Positions 45,601 through 52,022 of a stretch of 64,000 nucleotides of DNA are shown piece by piece (within the stretch, counting starts at the first letter, position 1; each line of letters starts with the position of its first letter). The notes beneath the pieces are model-generated. The model did no database searches, had not been told where the DNA came from, and worked only from the letters and a program-made list of their open reading frames with translations. A program made the translations under genes and the position numbers. This DNA comes from an uncultured Bacilli bacterium (GTDB taxonomy: Bacteria; Bacillota_I; Bacilli_A; RF39; UBA660). The stretch covers positions 248,001-312,000 of the forward strand of contig CAKOXO010000001.1 of assembly GCA_934130165.1 (NCBI GenBank), written 5' to 3'.

Positions 45601-45846
45601 GTATCTAATACAAAAGATCTTAGTGTTGGTAGTCATAATATAATATGTATTTCATCAACTAAGGCAGGTATTACAATAAAAATAACTAAAAATATATTAG
45701 TAGAAGAAGAAAATAAGACTGTAGAAGAAAATAAAATAGAAGAAAGTAAAGGAGATGACGATAATGAAAAAACACCATCCGAAAGTAACACCGGAACTTC
45801 AACAAAAGAAGAACTTGAGACTAACACTGAAGAGACTAAAGAATAA
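39661..45846 (+). CDS. Giant repeat-rich surface protein (2061 residues)
   Basis: Basic cytoplasmic start, one membrane helix at about 36-54 (LLLLLLLLLFLIFVINVG), and everything after predicted outside (N-in topology). An early domain (about 60-240) has Ig/Fn3-like strands, then an Asn/Lys/Ser-rich linker (about 240-310). The rest is built mainly from a recurring motif, YxIxDGxWxxYxGxFxVxxNxxIYAxA, found at least 11 times. This resembles the chitobiase/Fn3-associated C-terminal modules of surface proteins. Three ~190-residue units near residues 1345-1840 add a beta-sandwich-like segment (ALPKxVYDGDVxT... YNQKLNI... TDTITIPENTxYL). The C-terminus is acidic and disordered, with no LPxTG. Likely a stalk-like surface or wall-binding protein. 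A short downstream gene overlaps its last 83 bases. Confidence 0.85.
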   Translation: MGTKKTDKRTTKKNTVKKKIIVNKKKDNEDDRKKKIILLLLLLLLLFLIFVINVGDLIFDIPTSPKVTNKNVKDEWTNTSMVTIEKDSKTRSGVKYYLYCINKENNSKSCKWNRASSKNIEVTENGTNYVFIKAVNENGKEGKVSDPIIVKIDGKAPEIINIKKTEKETSVKVEVDAKDLESGIDKYYYKIDDKEYEESSKNTYTFKDLKENTEYTVTVKVVDKAGNEKVISFKVKTKSSEANKTTDSTTKNENKNENNQKNTKKDNNKISSNDKKSDNDVTSNDKNSDNKKTSSDNDKKPETKPDEVKEIPEISLEEVPLKIKYGDNYKLPSSYKFGKSGGVVSCRVNNKEYKDTTTLPIGKNTINCTAKSNTGIEVKVSKTIEVEINEESEEEWDGWIRMNLYYPAGSTSWQWRIGKEDSIRTGTKQDGWQDYVGPITVRLKDVENIYLRYKLEDGTEQIIAPSGRLLVDIEPDSYVVENNSKTNVKIVYSEGAEKKEYRINKGNWTKYTGSFSVDADTKIEARVIKETDGERQINYDSVYIRIKQENSTDSPSDSSEVVLPSESKEYGQNYEEISDYIIDGPTIKVSPDNMFTEKEVTLETATKAKKIYYKINDGKWIEYKSKFVVTKNCHVYAKYISEDGMTSKISSKYVNGIKKLNKPYVDITYTPRDLAKEVEVTINSDANNVEYSYDGIVYNTYSKPFKVSKNCRIYAKATNNLGETIEYVNITNIGEKAPAKGKLDIGITVVPDNSEIVTNSAEVEINYDKKADKKYYKIGSSDEWHEYAGKFTVNKNTTIYAYALNDEANGYDKKSISNLTTGISDPIISLNTYSLAPSVKASISYDKNAKIKKYRIGDGDLQDYTGTFELTENEIVYAYSKDILGNESESVYQVSNISSQPRYSVIDKDDYFILKLNYPLGVDDKEYKWQENGEWKKYDNQGILLIKEKAKDSLLGDKSKVEVKDESGKTLTFEDNYYIIDRPLSELIENIYMRWDYKVPDAPSIKLDKTTPTKKVMVSITYDKYSYKREYKLVTKDGKETAWKEYTGSFSIEDNETIIYARGKTAFDEVGKQSTMKVVNIDNEPPEIDFKSDLETPTRKLTIQLCGKDNLGIDYVGYIKGRKTSKEAIDDGVELNNYSTFDIDENGYYTIYARDKVGNVTSKVIKVENIDKNAPDIDINVLTSKYGTKAEIEIDYHDNNTKEYRIGAVGDYQEYKGKFTIKSEDVYTLANDDNTITIFARGKDKSGQIVEVSKKVYVLDLDIPTKPIINVSNAYPLLTEYGVENDSAIYIVYDNRDDIDNYYSIDDGKTWEKYTGPIDLQKGTIKAKSVKKESLLEVSSSKNISLPTDALPKEVYDGDVNTSLPQNYGAYNYKLYVAEGMYNQKLNIISSTLDYMNYYTRVYAYDKNGNQLLVKECTRGNKTTDTITIPENTEYLLFSSDSSVNNHLYEISIETSPILNIESIYPSLTTYGVENGYNNVEINYFKTAEKKQYKIDDGDWQDYTGKIKLAIGEKLTSRSIDKNNVKSNEAVYTSVLPTDALPKVVYDGDVNTSLSQSSSAYNYKLYVDEDMYNQKLNILSHTLNSNSYYTRVYAYDKDNTQLLVKECSKNSSVNVVTDTITIPENTKYLVFSSNNAVNNHLYEISIETSPTLNVEKIYPTLTAQGVKNGYNNVEINYFKTAVRKQYKIGTGDWQDYTGKVKLELGEKLTARSIDKNNVKSNEAVYTSVLPTDALPKVVYDGDVTTKLPQSSSAYNYKLYVDEDMYNQKLNIVSYTLNSNSYYTRVYAYDENSKQLLVKECTKGSKSTDTITIPENTKYLVFSSTNSVNNQLYEITPVISKTQSKANENKAITTNKKKEYVTPPSIEVSNSGIYTISKDVNISYSSGYTNEYSYDAKTWKKYTGTITLSENVTIYARSVKDDKVVASSSYKITKIDTESGDMSLNEIPSKIIVGSEYSIPSSYSFNNISGGEVKCYDNDKEVSNTKDLSVGSHNIICISSTKAGITIKITKNILVEEENKTVEENKIEESKGDDDNEKTPSESNTGTSTKEELETNTEETKE
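43699..45180 (+). repeat. Three in-frame ~570-580 bp tandem repeats
   Basis: Units begin at 43699, 44269 and 44848, spaced 570 and 579 bases (190 and 193 codons); the third is partial. Units 2 and 3 are the most alike: at least 89 bases are identical (44221-44309 versus 44800-44888), and long near-identical blocks follow. Unit 1 is more divergent. The pattern indicates recent duplication or gene conversion inside the gene. Confidence 0.9.
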
Positions 45847-46225
45847 TAAAAAGATTTTTATTGGTAGTATTATATTAGTTTTTGTAATATTATTTAGTTC
45901 AAAAGTATTCATAGAAATGAAATCTGCTATGTCATCTACCAATACAACCACATTATTGAAAAATCAAGTAGTAGATAATTTAGAATTTAGTAATGCTACT
46001 ATGGATAAAAATAAGCTAACAGTAGAAGTAGTAAATAAATCAAATGATATTTATTCTCTAAATAGTATAGATGTTAAATACTTAGATGGTACAGGAAAAG
46101 AAATAACAACAGTGAATGGATATATTGGTAATACTCTTGAGAAAGATGAAAGCTATCAATTAGTTGTAGATACGGAAGATGATTTATCAAATGCATATTC
46201 TATTGAATACTATATAAACAAATAA
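45764..46225 (+). CDS. Small membrane-anchored protein overlapping the giant gene
   Basis: 153 residues: a basic cytoplasmic start, one membrane helix at about 32-50 (KIFIGSIILVFVILFSSKVFI) and an extracellular ~90-residue beta-rich domain (NLEFSNATMDKNKLTVEVVN, IDVKYLDGTGKEI, YQLVVDTEDDLS), similar in layout to FxLYD-type domains. The ATG is behind AGGAGATGACGATA, located inside the last 83 bases of the giant gene in another frame, so translation is coupled. It probably partners the giant surface protein. Function unknown. Confidence 0.78.
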   Translation: MKKHHPKVTPELQQKKNLRLTLKRLKNNKKIFIGSIILVFVILFSSKVFIEMKSAMSSTNTTTLLKNQVVDNLEFSNATMDKNKLTVEVVNKSNDIYSLNSIDVKYLDGTGKEITTVNGYIGNTLEKDESYQLVVDTEDDLSNAYSIEYYINK

Positions 46226-46256
46226 AAAGTTAATGAGTTATCATTAACTTTTTTTA
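46224..46256. terminator. Bidirectional terminator after the surface-protein operon
   Basis: AAAAAGTTAATGA / TCATTAACTTTTT 13-base stem with GTTA loop, A and T runs on both sides. Confidence 0.9.
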
Positions 46257-46481
46257 CATCATATATATACCAGTATCATCTGCGTCTTCTTCTTTTGAAA
46301 CGTATAATTGGTGCTTTTTTTCTAATTTATTTACCCTATGTTCTAATCTTTTAACTTCACGGTTAAGTCTATTGACTTGTTCCTCTAATTCCATTATTTT
46401 ATTATTAGAATTAGGTGGATACGGAAAAGCAGGATTTATCATATTAATATCTGGCATAAATGGATATGGCATGTTATTCAT
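46254..46481 (-). CDS. Small coiled-coil protein with Pro/Tyr-rich head
   Basis: 75 residues. The head (MNNMPYPFMPDINMINPAFP) is rich in Pro, Met, Asn and Tyr. The core is a clear leucine-zipper-like heptad run (IMELEEQVNRLNREVKRLEH continuing RVNKLEKK, about 29-56), then an acidic tail ending TGIYMM. AAAGGAG ribosome binding site before ATG, and a shared terminator at its end, support a real gene. The composition recalls small spore-coat or coat-assembly proteins, but no family is recognised. Confidence 0.72.
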   Translation of the reverse strand: MNNMPYPFMPDINMINPAFPYPPNSNNKIMELEEQVNRLNREVKRLEHRVNKLEKKHQLYVSKEEDADDTGIYMM

Positions 46482-46528
46482 AAATTACTCCTTTATTCGT
46501 TTTATTATATGCAATAGGTACGTATATG

Positions 46529-46537
46529 TGATAAAAT
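46529..46537 (+). promoter_or_regulatory. Extended -10 (TGATAAAAT) upstream of trmB
   Basis: TGnTAAAAT 22 bases before the chosen trmB ATG. Confidence 0.45.
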
Positions 46538-46559
46538 GTCTATGGAAGAAGGAATTAAT

Positions 46560-47207
46560 ATGAGAATTCGTAATGTAAAAAACAAAGAGGAAATATTAAA
46601 TAACTGTGACAAAGTAGTTAAAAATCCTAAAGATTATATTGGAAAATGGCACTCTATATTTAAAAATAATAATCCTATATATATAGAAATAGGAATGGGA
46701 AAAGGAAAATTTATAATAGAAAATGCTAAAAAGTATCCTAATATAAATTTTATTGGAATAGAAAAATTTGATAGCATTTTGGCACGAGCAACCCAAAAAT
46801 TAGAAGATGATTTGGATAATTTATTCTTTATCAGAATAAATGCCTTAGAAATAGATGAAATTTTCTCAAAGGAAATATCACGAATATACTTAAATTTTTC
46901 TGATCCATGGCCTAAAGTTAGACATAATTCTAGAAGATTAACTAGTAAAATATTCTTGGACAAGTATGATAGTATTTTCAAAAATAATAAAGAAATATAT
47001 ATGAGAACAGATAATAAAGATTTGTTTTCGTATTCACTTGTTTCTCTATCACAAAAAGGATATCTTTTAGAAGATGTAAACCTAGATTTACATAATAATT
47101 TAGAAAAAGAATTAATAACTACTGAATATGAAGATAAATTTGTAGGTAAAAATATTCCTATTTTATCACTTATTGCAACATCAAATGATGTCCAAAATAG
47201 TAAATAA
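46560..47207 (+). CDS. trmB: tRNA (guanine-N7-)-methyltransferase
   Basis: Methylates G46 of tRNAs using S-adenosylmethionine. The SAM-binding motif IEIGMGKGKF, the conserved DPWPKVRHNSRRL block (about residues 116-128) and RTDNKDLFSY are diagnostic. With the start chosen (ATG after AAGGAA, giving MRIRNVK, which matches typical family starts) it has 215 residues; an earlier in-frame ATG overlaps the promoter and is less likely. Monocistronic. Confidence 0.95.
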   Translation: MRIRNVKNKEEILNNCDKVVKNPKDYIGKWHSIFKNNNPIYIEIGMGKGKFIIENAKKYPNINFIGIEKFDSILARATQKLEDDLDNLFFIRINALEIDEIFSKEISRIYLNFSDPWPKVRHNSRRLTSKIFLDKYDSIFKNNKEIYMRTDNKDLFSYSLVSLSQKGYLLEDVNLDLHNNLEKELITTEYEDKFVGKNIPILSLIATSNDVQNSK

Positions 47208-47239
47208 TTAGGGAAAATATTTTTATTTTTTAAAATATT

Positions 47240-47248
47240 TGTTATAAT
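47240..47248 (+). promoter_or_regulatory. Extended -10 (TGTTATAAT) of the lipoprotein-YtxH operon
   Basis: TGnTATAAT 22 bases before the lipoprotein ATG. Confidence 0.6.
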
Positions 47249-47270
47249 GTAATATAAGAGTAGGTGGAAT

Positions 47271-47933
47271 ATGAAGAAATTAATTATTTTGCTCTTTGTT
47301 TTATCTATATTAATAACAGGATGTAGTATTAATAAGGTTGATATGGAAAGTATAGATAGTATAATAGATACTGTGCTAAAGAAAAATACAAAACTAAAAA
47401 ATGTTAATTTTGAAGGGTATAGTTACTATATACCTAATGGTTTAACCTTTTTAGATAAAAATGACTATAATGCCGTACTAAAAGATCAGTATGGTAACTA
47501 CTGTTACTTGTATATTGATGTTGTTAGTAAACACCACAATATAAAGAAAAAATATAATGTAAATAAAAAAGCTTTTTATTCTAAAGCAATAAAGAAGGGT
47601 AATAAGTTTGGTTATTTAGAAATAAATAAAACAGGTGATAAGTATTTTATAGAAGCTATGTATAATTATATGAAGATAGAGTCATATGTAGATGAGAATC
47701 ATTTAAATACTTCTTTAGCTGATATATCAACAATACTTTCATCAGTAAAATATAATGAAAAAATTCTAGATACAACTGTAGGAGAGAATATTTTAAATTA
47801 TAAGGAAAAAAGTTATAATATTTTTGATACAAAGAAAAAAAATACAAACTTTTTAGATTATGAAAAAGAATATGATAAAACAGATGAAAAAACAGTAGAT
47901 GAAGATAATCTAGAAATAGAAGAGGGAGAATAG
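47271..47933 (+). CDS. Lipoprotein of unknown function
   Basis: 220 residues with a lipobox LITGC (Cys18), so it is membrane anchored after Lgt processing. The mature part has a globular-looking ~130-residue domain (NVNFEGYSYYIPNGLTFLDK, QYGNYCYLYIDVVS, KFGYLEINKTGDKYFIEAMY) with alternating strands, and an acidic disordered tail (YDKTDEKTVDEDNLEIEEGE). No family recognised. It leads an operon with an acidic cytoplasmic protein (10-base gap), a DUF948-like protein and YtxH. Confidence 0.75.
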   Translation: MKKLIILLFVLSILITGCSINKVDMESIDSIIDTVLKKNTKLKNVNFEGYSYYIPNGLTFLDKNDYNAVLKDQYGNYCYLYIDVVSKHHNIKKKYNVNKKAFYSKAIKKGNKFGYLEINKTGDKYFIEAMYNYMKIESYVDENHLNTSLADISTILSSVKYNEKILDTTVGENILNYKEKSYNIFDTKKKNTNFLDYEKEYDKTDEKTVDEDNLEIEEGE

Positions 47934-47943
47934 AGGTGTCCTT

Positions 47944-48960
47944 ATGAAATTATTAGATAAATTAAAAAATGCTCTTTTTGAAGAAGAATATGTAGAAGTG
48001 GAAGAAAAACCTAAAAAAAAGGATATAAGAAAAGAGAAATTGAAAAAAGAGGAAGTACCAAAGGTAGAAAAACCTATTGCTAAAAAAATAGTTCCAAAAG
48101 AACCTGTAAAGGTGGAAAAAGATGAATTAGAAGAACAACCAGAGAAAATTATAAAAGAAGAAAAAAATGATTTTAAGTTTCCAATGATGGATGATACAGA
48201 TTTTGAAATGGAAAGAGATTTAAAAGTAGAAGAGCCTAAAGTAAAAAAAGAAGTTAAGAAACAAGATGTTACAGAACCTAAAAAAACAGAAAAAAAATTA
48301 TTTAATAAAGAAAAGAGAAGTAAACCATATGGCCTAGATGATTTTGAACTACCAGAACCAGAGCATGGACTATATGAAAAAAAGGATAATAGAACTTATT
48401 TCCAACCTTCACCAATTATTTCTCCAATATATGGAATTTTGGATAAAAATTATAAAAAAGAAGAAATTAGAGATAAAAAAGAAATTAGGCTTACAAGTAG
48501 TTATGCTCATGAAAACCTAGATCTAGATGAAGTTAGAAATAAAGCATATGGAAACTTAAATGATGATTTTGAAAAAGAATTCAGTGAACCTGCAGCTATG
48601 GAAATAGAAGAGGAAGAAGAAGAAAATCAATTATTGGATTTGAGTGCTTCATCTGATACTCCAGAAGTAAAAAAGGTTACAATGGGTGATGCTGAAGAAT
48701 ATTTTGAAGATTTAGGGTTAGAATATAATGTAGATTATAAAGATATATCAAAAGAAAAAGCTAGTGGTAGAAGAACCAAGAAAACATATGAAGAAGAAGA
48801 AAATGATCAAACTACTGAAGTTAAGGAAGAAAATGTAGAAAAAAGTATGCCAAAAGAAGAAATAAAAGAAGATAAAAAGGCAAATGATACAAATGTTACA
48901 GATGATTCAGATGATGATAATTTATTTGATTTAATAGATTCAATGTATGATAAAGAATAG
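47944..48960 (+). CDS. Acidic, mostly disordered protein with short conserved-looking islands
   Basis: 338 residues, no membrane segment or signal. The start MKLLDKLKNALFEEEYVEVEE may be an amphipathic helix. Lys/Glu-rich low-complexity sequence then surrounds a few ordered islands: SKPYGLDDFELPEPEHGLYE (about 121-140), FQPSPIISPIYGILDKNYKK (about 153-172), a segment near VTMGDAEEYFEDLGLEYNVD, and the last residues DDNLFDLIDSMYDKE. Such islands look like partner-binding motifs. I cannot name the family. Its operon partners are envelope or stress-type proteins, so a scaffold role near the membrane is possible. Confidence 0.7.
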   Translation: MKLLDKLKNALFEEEYVEVEEKPKKKDIRKEKLKKEEVPKVEKPIAKKIVPKEPVKVEKDELEEQPEKIIKEEKNDFKFPMMDDTDFEMERDLKVEEPKVKKEVKKQDVTEPKKTEKKLFNKEKRSKPYGLDDFELPEPEHGLYEKKDNRTYFQPSPIISPIYGILDKNYKKEEIRDKKEIRLTSSYAHENLDLDEVRNKAYGNLNDDFEKEFSEPAAMEIEEEEEENQLLDLSASSDTPEVKKVTMGDAEEYFEDLGLEYNVDYKDISKEKASGRRTKKTYEEEENDQTTEVKEENVEKSMPKEEIKEDKKANDTNVTDDSDDDNLFDLIDSMYDKE

Positions 48961-48975
48961 AAAGTAGGTTAAATT

Positions 48976-49257
48976 ATGGAAGAGGTTTTACCAATGTTGT
49001 TTTACTTGTTTGGTATAGCAACGTTTATAGTACTAATAATATTAGGAATTAGAATGATTCAAATACTTGATAGAGCAGAAAAAGTAATAGATAATGTTGA
49101 AGAAAAGGTTAATACATTAAATGGTATATTTAATGTTATTAATAAAGTTACTACTAGCATAGACTTAATTAGTAGTAAAGTAGTAGGCAGTGTTGTTGGA
49201 ACAATAGAAAAAATATTTAAGAGAAAGAAAGAGGATGATTATAATGGGGAAAACTAA
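48976..49257 (+). CDS. DUF948-like small membrane protein
   Basis: 93 residues: one N-terminal membrane helix (about 5-27), then a helical region (MIQILDRAEKVIDNVEEKVN, INKVTTSIDLISSKVVGSVV) and a basic tail. This is the layout of YtxG/DUF948 proteins, which sit beside ytxH in B. subtilis. The YtxH gene overlaps its end by 14 bases. Role unknown; ytxGH belong to the general-stress group in Bacillus. Confidence 0.75.
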   Translation: MEEVLPMLFYLFGIATFIVLIILGIRMIQILDRAEKVIDNVEEKVNTLNGIFNVINKVTTSIDLISSKVVGSVVGTIEKIFKRKKEDDYNGEN

Positions 49258-49651
49258 AGGCGTTGGAAAATTTGTAGCAGGTGCTGCAATAGGAGCTGGT
49301 TTAGGACTTTTATTTGCTCCTAAAAAAGGAAAAGAATTAAGAAAAGATCTAAAAAATAAATTTGAAGAAATGATAAATCAAGTTAAATCTTTGGATAAAG
49401 ATGAAGTAAAAAAAGAATTTGATAAAAAAATAAATGAAATCAAAAAAGAATTAGCAGATTTAGATAAAGAAAAAGTTTTAAAAATCGCAAAGAAAAAAGG
49501 TTCAGATATTAAGAAAAAAGCTGATGAACTAGTAGATTTAGCTATAGAAAAAGGAACACCTGTTTTAAAAAAGACAGCAGAAGATTTAAGAGATAAAGCT
49601 GTAGATGTAACTAAAGATGTAGTTAAAAAACTAGAATCAATTGAAATTTAA
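49244..49651 (+). CDS. YtxH domain protein
   Basis: 135 residues. The N-terminus has the YtxH hallmark: a Gly/Ala-rich membrane segment (FVAGAAIGAGLGLLFAPKKG, about 10-29) followed by GKELRKDLKNKFEEM. The remainder is a highly charged amphipathic helix with repeats of KKxxDELVDLA-like pattern. The start is the ATG preceded by GAGGATGAT; an ATG nine bases earlier is inside that site. Last gene of the operon. Confidence 0.88.
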   Translation: MGKTKGVGKFVAGAAIGAGLGLLFAPKKGKELRKDLKNKFEEMINQVKSLDKDEVKKEFDKKINEIKKELADLDKEKVLKIAKKKGSDIKKKADELVDLAIEKGTPVLKKTAEDLRDKAVDVTKDVVKKLESIEI

Positions 49652-49655
49652 TAAT

Positions 49656-49680
49656 AAAAGAGGAATTTGCCTCTTTTTTT
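49656..49680 (+). terminator. Terminator after ytxH-like gene
   Basis: AAAAGAGG / CCTCTTTT stem with six-base loop and T7; the final T is the first base of the next extended -10. Confidence 0.9.
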
Positions 49681-49688
49681 GATATAAT
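49680..49688 (+). promoter_or_regulatory. Extended -10 (TGATATAAT) of the HAD phosphatase gene
   Basis: Directly abuts the upstream terminator's T-run; 20 bases before the ATG. Confidence 0.6.
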
Positions 49689-49708
49689 TTTAGTGGAGGG
49701 TATAGCTT

Positions 49709-50494
49709 ATGAAATACAAATTAATTGCTACTGACTTTGATGGAACTTTACTAACTGATGACAAAAAAATAACTATTGAAACTAAAAATACTTTAAAAAA
49801 TATAGAAGATAAATATATTATAGTTGGTGCAACAGCAAGAAATCTCGGTAGTGTAAAAAGTGTATGTGATATTAATATATTTCATTACTTAATACTTAAT
49901 AATGGGGCATGTATATATGATGTTTGTAGTGATAAAGTAATATATGAAAATTATTTGGACTTTAAAATAGTAGAAAAAATAAGTGAAAAATTTAAAACTA
50001 TTGCAGGTGAAATAGATTATTGTTGTTTAAATAAGTATTACAAGAAGAAAAAAGAAAGTAAATTTGATTCTAAAGATTTTATAGATAATATTAACAATAC
50101 AGATGAAATTAAAGAAAAAGTTATGAGAATGAATATATTTTTTGACGAGTATAGTGATATTGAAAAGTATAAAAAATTAATTGATGATGAATATGATTGT
50201 CTTAATACTTTTGTAATGCAAGACTCAAATGATGTTTTAAAATGGTTAGTTGTAAATCCATCAGAAACTAGTAAAAGAACTTCACTAAAAAGATTAGGTG
50301 AATATTTAAATATTGGATTAGATAATATGATATATTTTGGTGATGGACCTAATGATATCGAAACTATAAGTTCTGTAGGATGTGGAGTTGCTATGGAAAA
50401 TGCTCTTTTAGAAGTTAAGAAAATTGCTAAAAATATAACGCTATCTAATAACGATAATGGAGTAGCAGAATTTATTAAAAATTTAAAAAAGTAA
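49709..50494 (+). CDS. Cof-type HAD-IIB family phosphatase
   Basis: 261 residues. HAD motifs in order: DFDGTLLTDD (Asp nucleophile at about residue 9), GATARN (motif II region), NNGACIYD, a lysine region PSETSKRTSLKRL (motif III), and FGDGPNDIETI (motif IV) with GVAMENALLEVK. This is the sugar-phosphate/flavin-phosphate phosphatase group with a C2 cap. RBS GGAGGG; own promoter. Substrate cannot be predicted. Confidence 0.92.
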   Translation: MKYKLIATDFDGTLLTDDKKITIETKNTLKNIEDKYIIVGATARNLGSVKSVCDINIFHYLILNNGACIYDVCSDKVIYENYLDFKIVEKISEKFKTIAGEIDYCCLNKYYKKKKESKFDSKDFIDNINNTDEIKEKVMRMNIFFDEYSDIEKYKKLIDDEYDCLNTFVMQDSNDVLKWLVVNPSETSKRTSLKRLGEYLNIGLDNMIYFGDGPNDIETISSVGCGVAMENALLEVKKIAKNITLSNNDNGVAEFIKNLKK

Positions 50495-50519
50495 TAAAAA
50501 ACTTTTTTTTTAAAAAAGA

Positions 50520-50745
50520 ATATGTTATATTATAAGTGTAATTTTCTATGATTAATTCGAAGTAGTAATATTAAATACTTTTTAGAGACTTAGTGGTTGG
50601 TGAAAACTAAGATATTTATTAATTATGAAATACAAATTATGAGAAAAAGCGTTAATCGCGTTAAGATTTAGAGGTAGCGTAAGCTATGAATTAAGGTGGT
50701 ACCACGAACTATTCGTCCTTATTGGATGAGTAGTTTTTTTGTTTA
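50520..50745 (+). promoter_or_regulatory. T-box leader, tyrosine specifier, upstream of tyrS
   Basis: T-box core TTAAGGTGGTACCACG at 50691-50706. The terminator arm AACTATTCGTCC / GGATGAGTAGTT with T7 is at about 50707-50741. Stem I marks TTTAGAGA and TTGGTGAAAA are upstream, and the specifier after TATGAAA is TAC at 50631-50633 (Tyr). It has the same layout as the leucine leader in this window. The start of the transcript is not clear, because the -10 is not distinct. Confidence 0.93.
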
Positions 50746-50759
50746 AAGGAGGAATTAAA

Positions 50760-51992
50760 ATGACATTTTTTGAAGAATTAAAGTGGAGAGGAATGATAAA
50801 AGATATATCAAGTCCTGAATTAGAAAAAAAATTAAATGAAGGAGGTTTAACCTTTTATATTGGTGCTGATCCAACTGCTGAAAGTCTACATATTGGACAA
50901 TTACCAACCTTTTTGATGATAGAAAGATTAAAAAGAATGGGACATAAACCTATTATTGTAGTTGGTGGTGCAACTGGAAGAGTTGGTGATCCAAGAGGAA
51001 CTGGAGAGAGAGAAAAAGCTGATATTAAGGTTTTAGAACATAACTTTACTAAGATTAAAGCCCAAATGAAAAGGTTATTTGGCGATGATATTGAAATATT
51101 AAATAATTATGAATGGTTTAAAGATATTAACTATATAGACTTTTTAAGAGATATAGGTAAATGTGTAAATGTTACTTATATGATTAATAAAGAATTAGTA
51201 AAACGTCAACTAGAAATAGGAATTTCTTATGCAGAGTTTTCATATATGCTAATCCAAGGATATGATTTTAAATATATTCATGATAATTTTGGAGCTACTC
51301 TACAAATTGGTGGATCTGATCAATGGGGAAATATAACAACAGGGATAGAACTTATTAGAAAATTAAATAACGAGGAAGTATATGCATTTTCAATGCCATT
51401 GACAGTAGATTCAACTGGTAAAAAATTAGGAAAATCATATGGTAATGCATTATGGCTTGATAGCAATAAAACATCTAGTTATGAAATGTATCAATATATC
51501 TTAAACTTTGAAGATTCTATGGTTGAGGATTACTTAAAAAGATATACCTTTTTATCAAAAGATGAAATAGAAAAAATAATGATTGAACAAAATGAAGCTC
51601 CTCATCTTAGAATTGCCCAAAAAAAACTTGCTGAAGAAATTATAACATTTATTCATGGAAAAGAAGGTCTAGAATCTGCCATAAGAATTACTAATGCTCT
51701 ATTTAGTGGAAATATTAAAGATTTGACAGTAGAAGAAATAGAAATGGCCTTTAGTGATTTAACCCCATATGAAATAAATAGTGATATTAATATAGTAGAA
51801 TTACTAGTTGATAGTGAAATTTGCAAAAGCAAAAGAGAAGCTAGAGAGTTTATAGGAAATGGTTCTATAGCTTTAAATGGAGAAAAAATGACAGATTTAG
51901 AATTTAATATTACAAAAAGTGTTGCCATAGGACATAAATATGTAGTAATAAGACGTGGTAAAAAGAAATATTATATAATAGCATTTAAATAA
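50760..51992 (+). CDS. tyrS: Tyrosyl-tRNA synthetase
   Basis: Class I synthetase, 410 residues from the ATG behind AAAGGAGG (an upstream TTG in frame overlaps the terminator and RBS). HIGH-like HIGQ at 44-47, GGSDQWGN tyrosine-tRNA pocket, and KLGKS at 222-226 in place of KMSKS, which is normal for one TyrRS branch. The C-terminal S4 RNA-binding domain spans about 345-405 (CKSKREAREFIGNGSIALNG). It is controlled by the tyrosine T-box upstream. Confidence 0.97.
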   Translation: MTFFEELKWRGMIKDISSPELEKKLNEGGLTFYIGADPTAESLHIGQLPTFLMIERLKRMGHKPIIVVGGATGRVGDPRGTGEREKADIKVLEHNFTKIKAQMKRLFGDDIEILNNYEWFKDINYIDFLRDIGKCVNVTYMINKELVKRQLEIGISYAEFSYMLIQGYDFKYIHDNFGATLQIGGSDQWGNITTGIELIRKLNNEEVYAFSMPLTVDSTGKKLGKSYGNALWLDSNKTSSYEMYQYILNFEDSMVEDYLKRYTFLSKDEIEKIMIEQNEAPHLRIAQKKLAEEIITFIHGKEGLESAIRITNALFSGNIKDLTVEEIEMAFSDLTPYEINSDINIVELLVDSEICKSKREAREFIGNGSIALNGEKMTDLEFNITKSVAIGHKYVVIRRGKKKYYIIAFK

Positions 51993-52022
51993 GAGGTGAT
52001 AATATGGATGGTGATTAGTGAT

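Noticed and set aside
20359..45846. Classical LPxTG signals on the surface proteins
   Set aside because: The adhesin has VPNTR, and the giant protein and its neighbour have no such motif or C-terminal membrane helix.
50495..50530. Terminator after the HAD phosphatase gene
   Set aside because: Only A- and T-runs are present without a GC-containing stem; not convincing enough to list.
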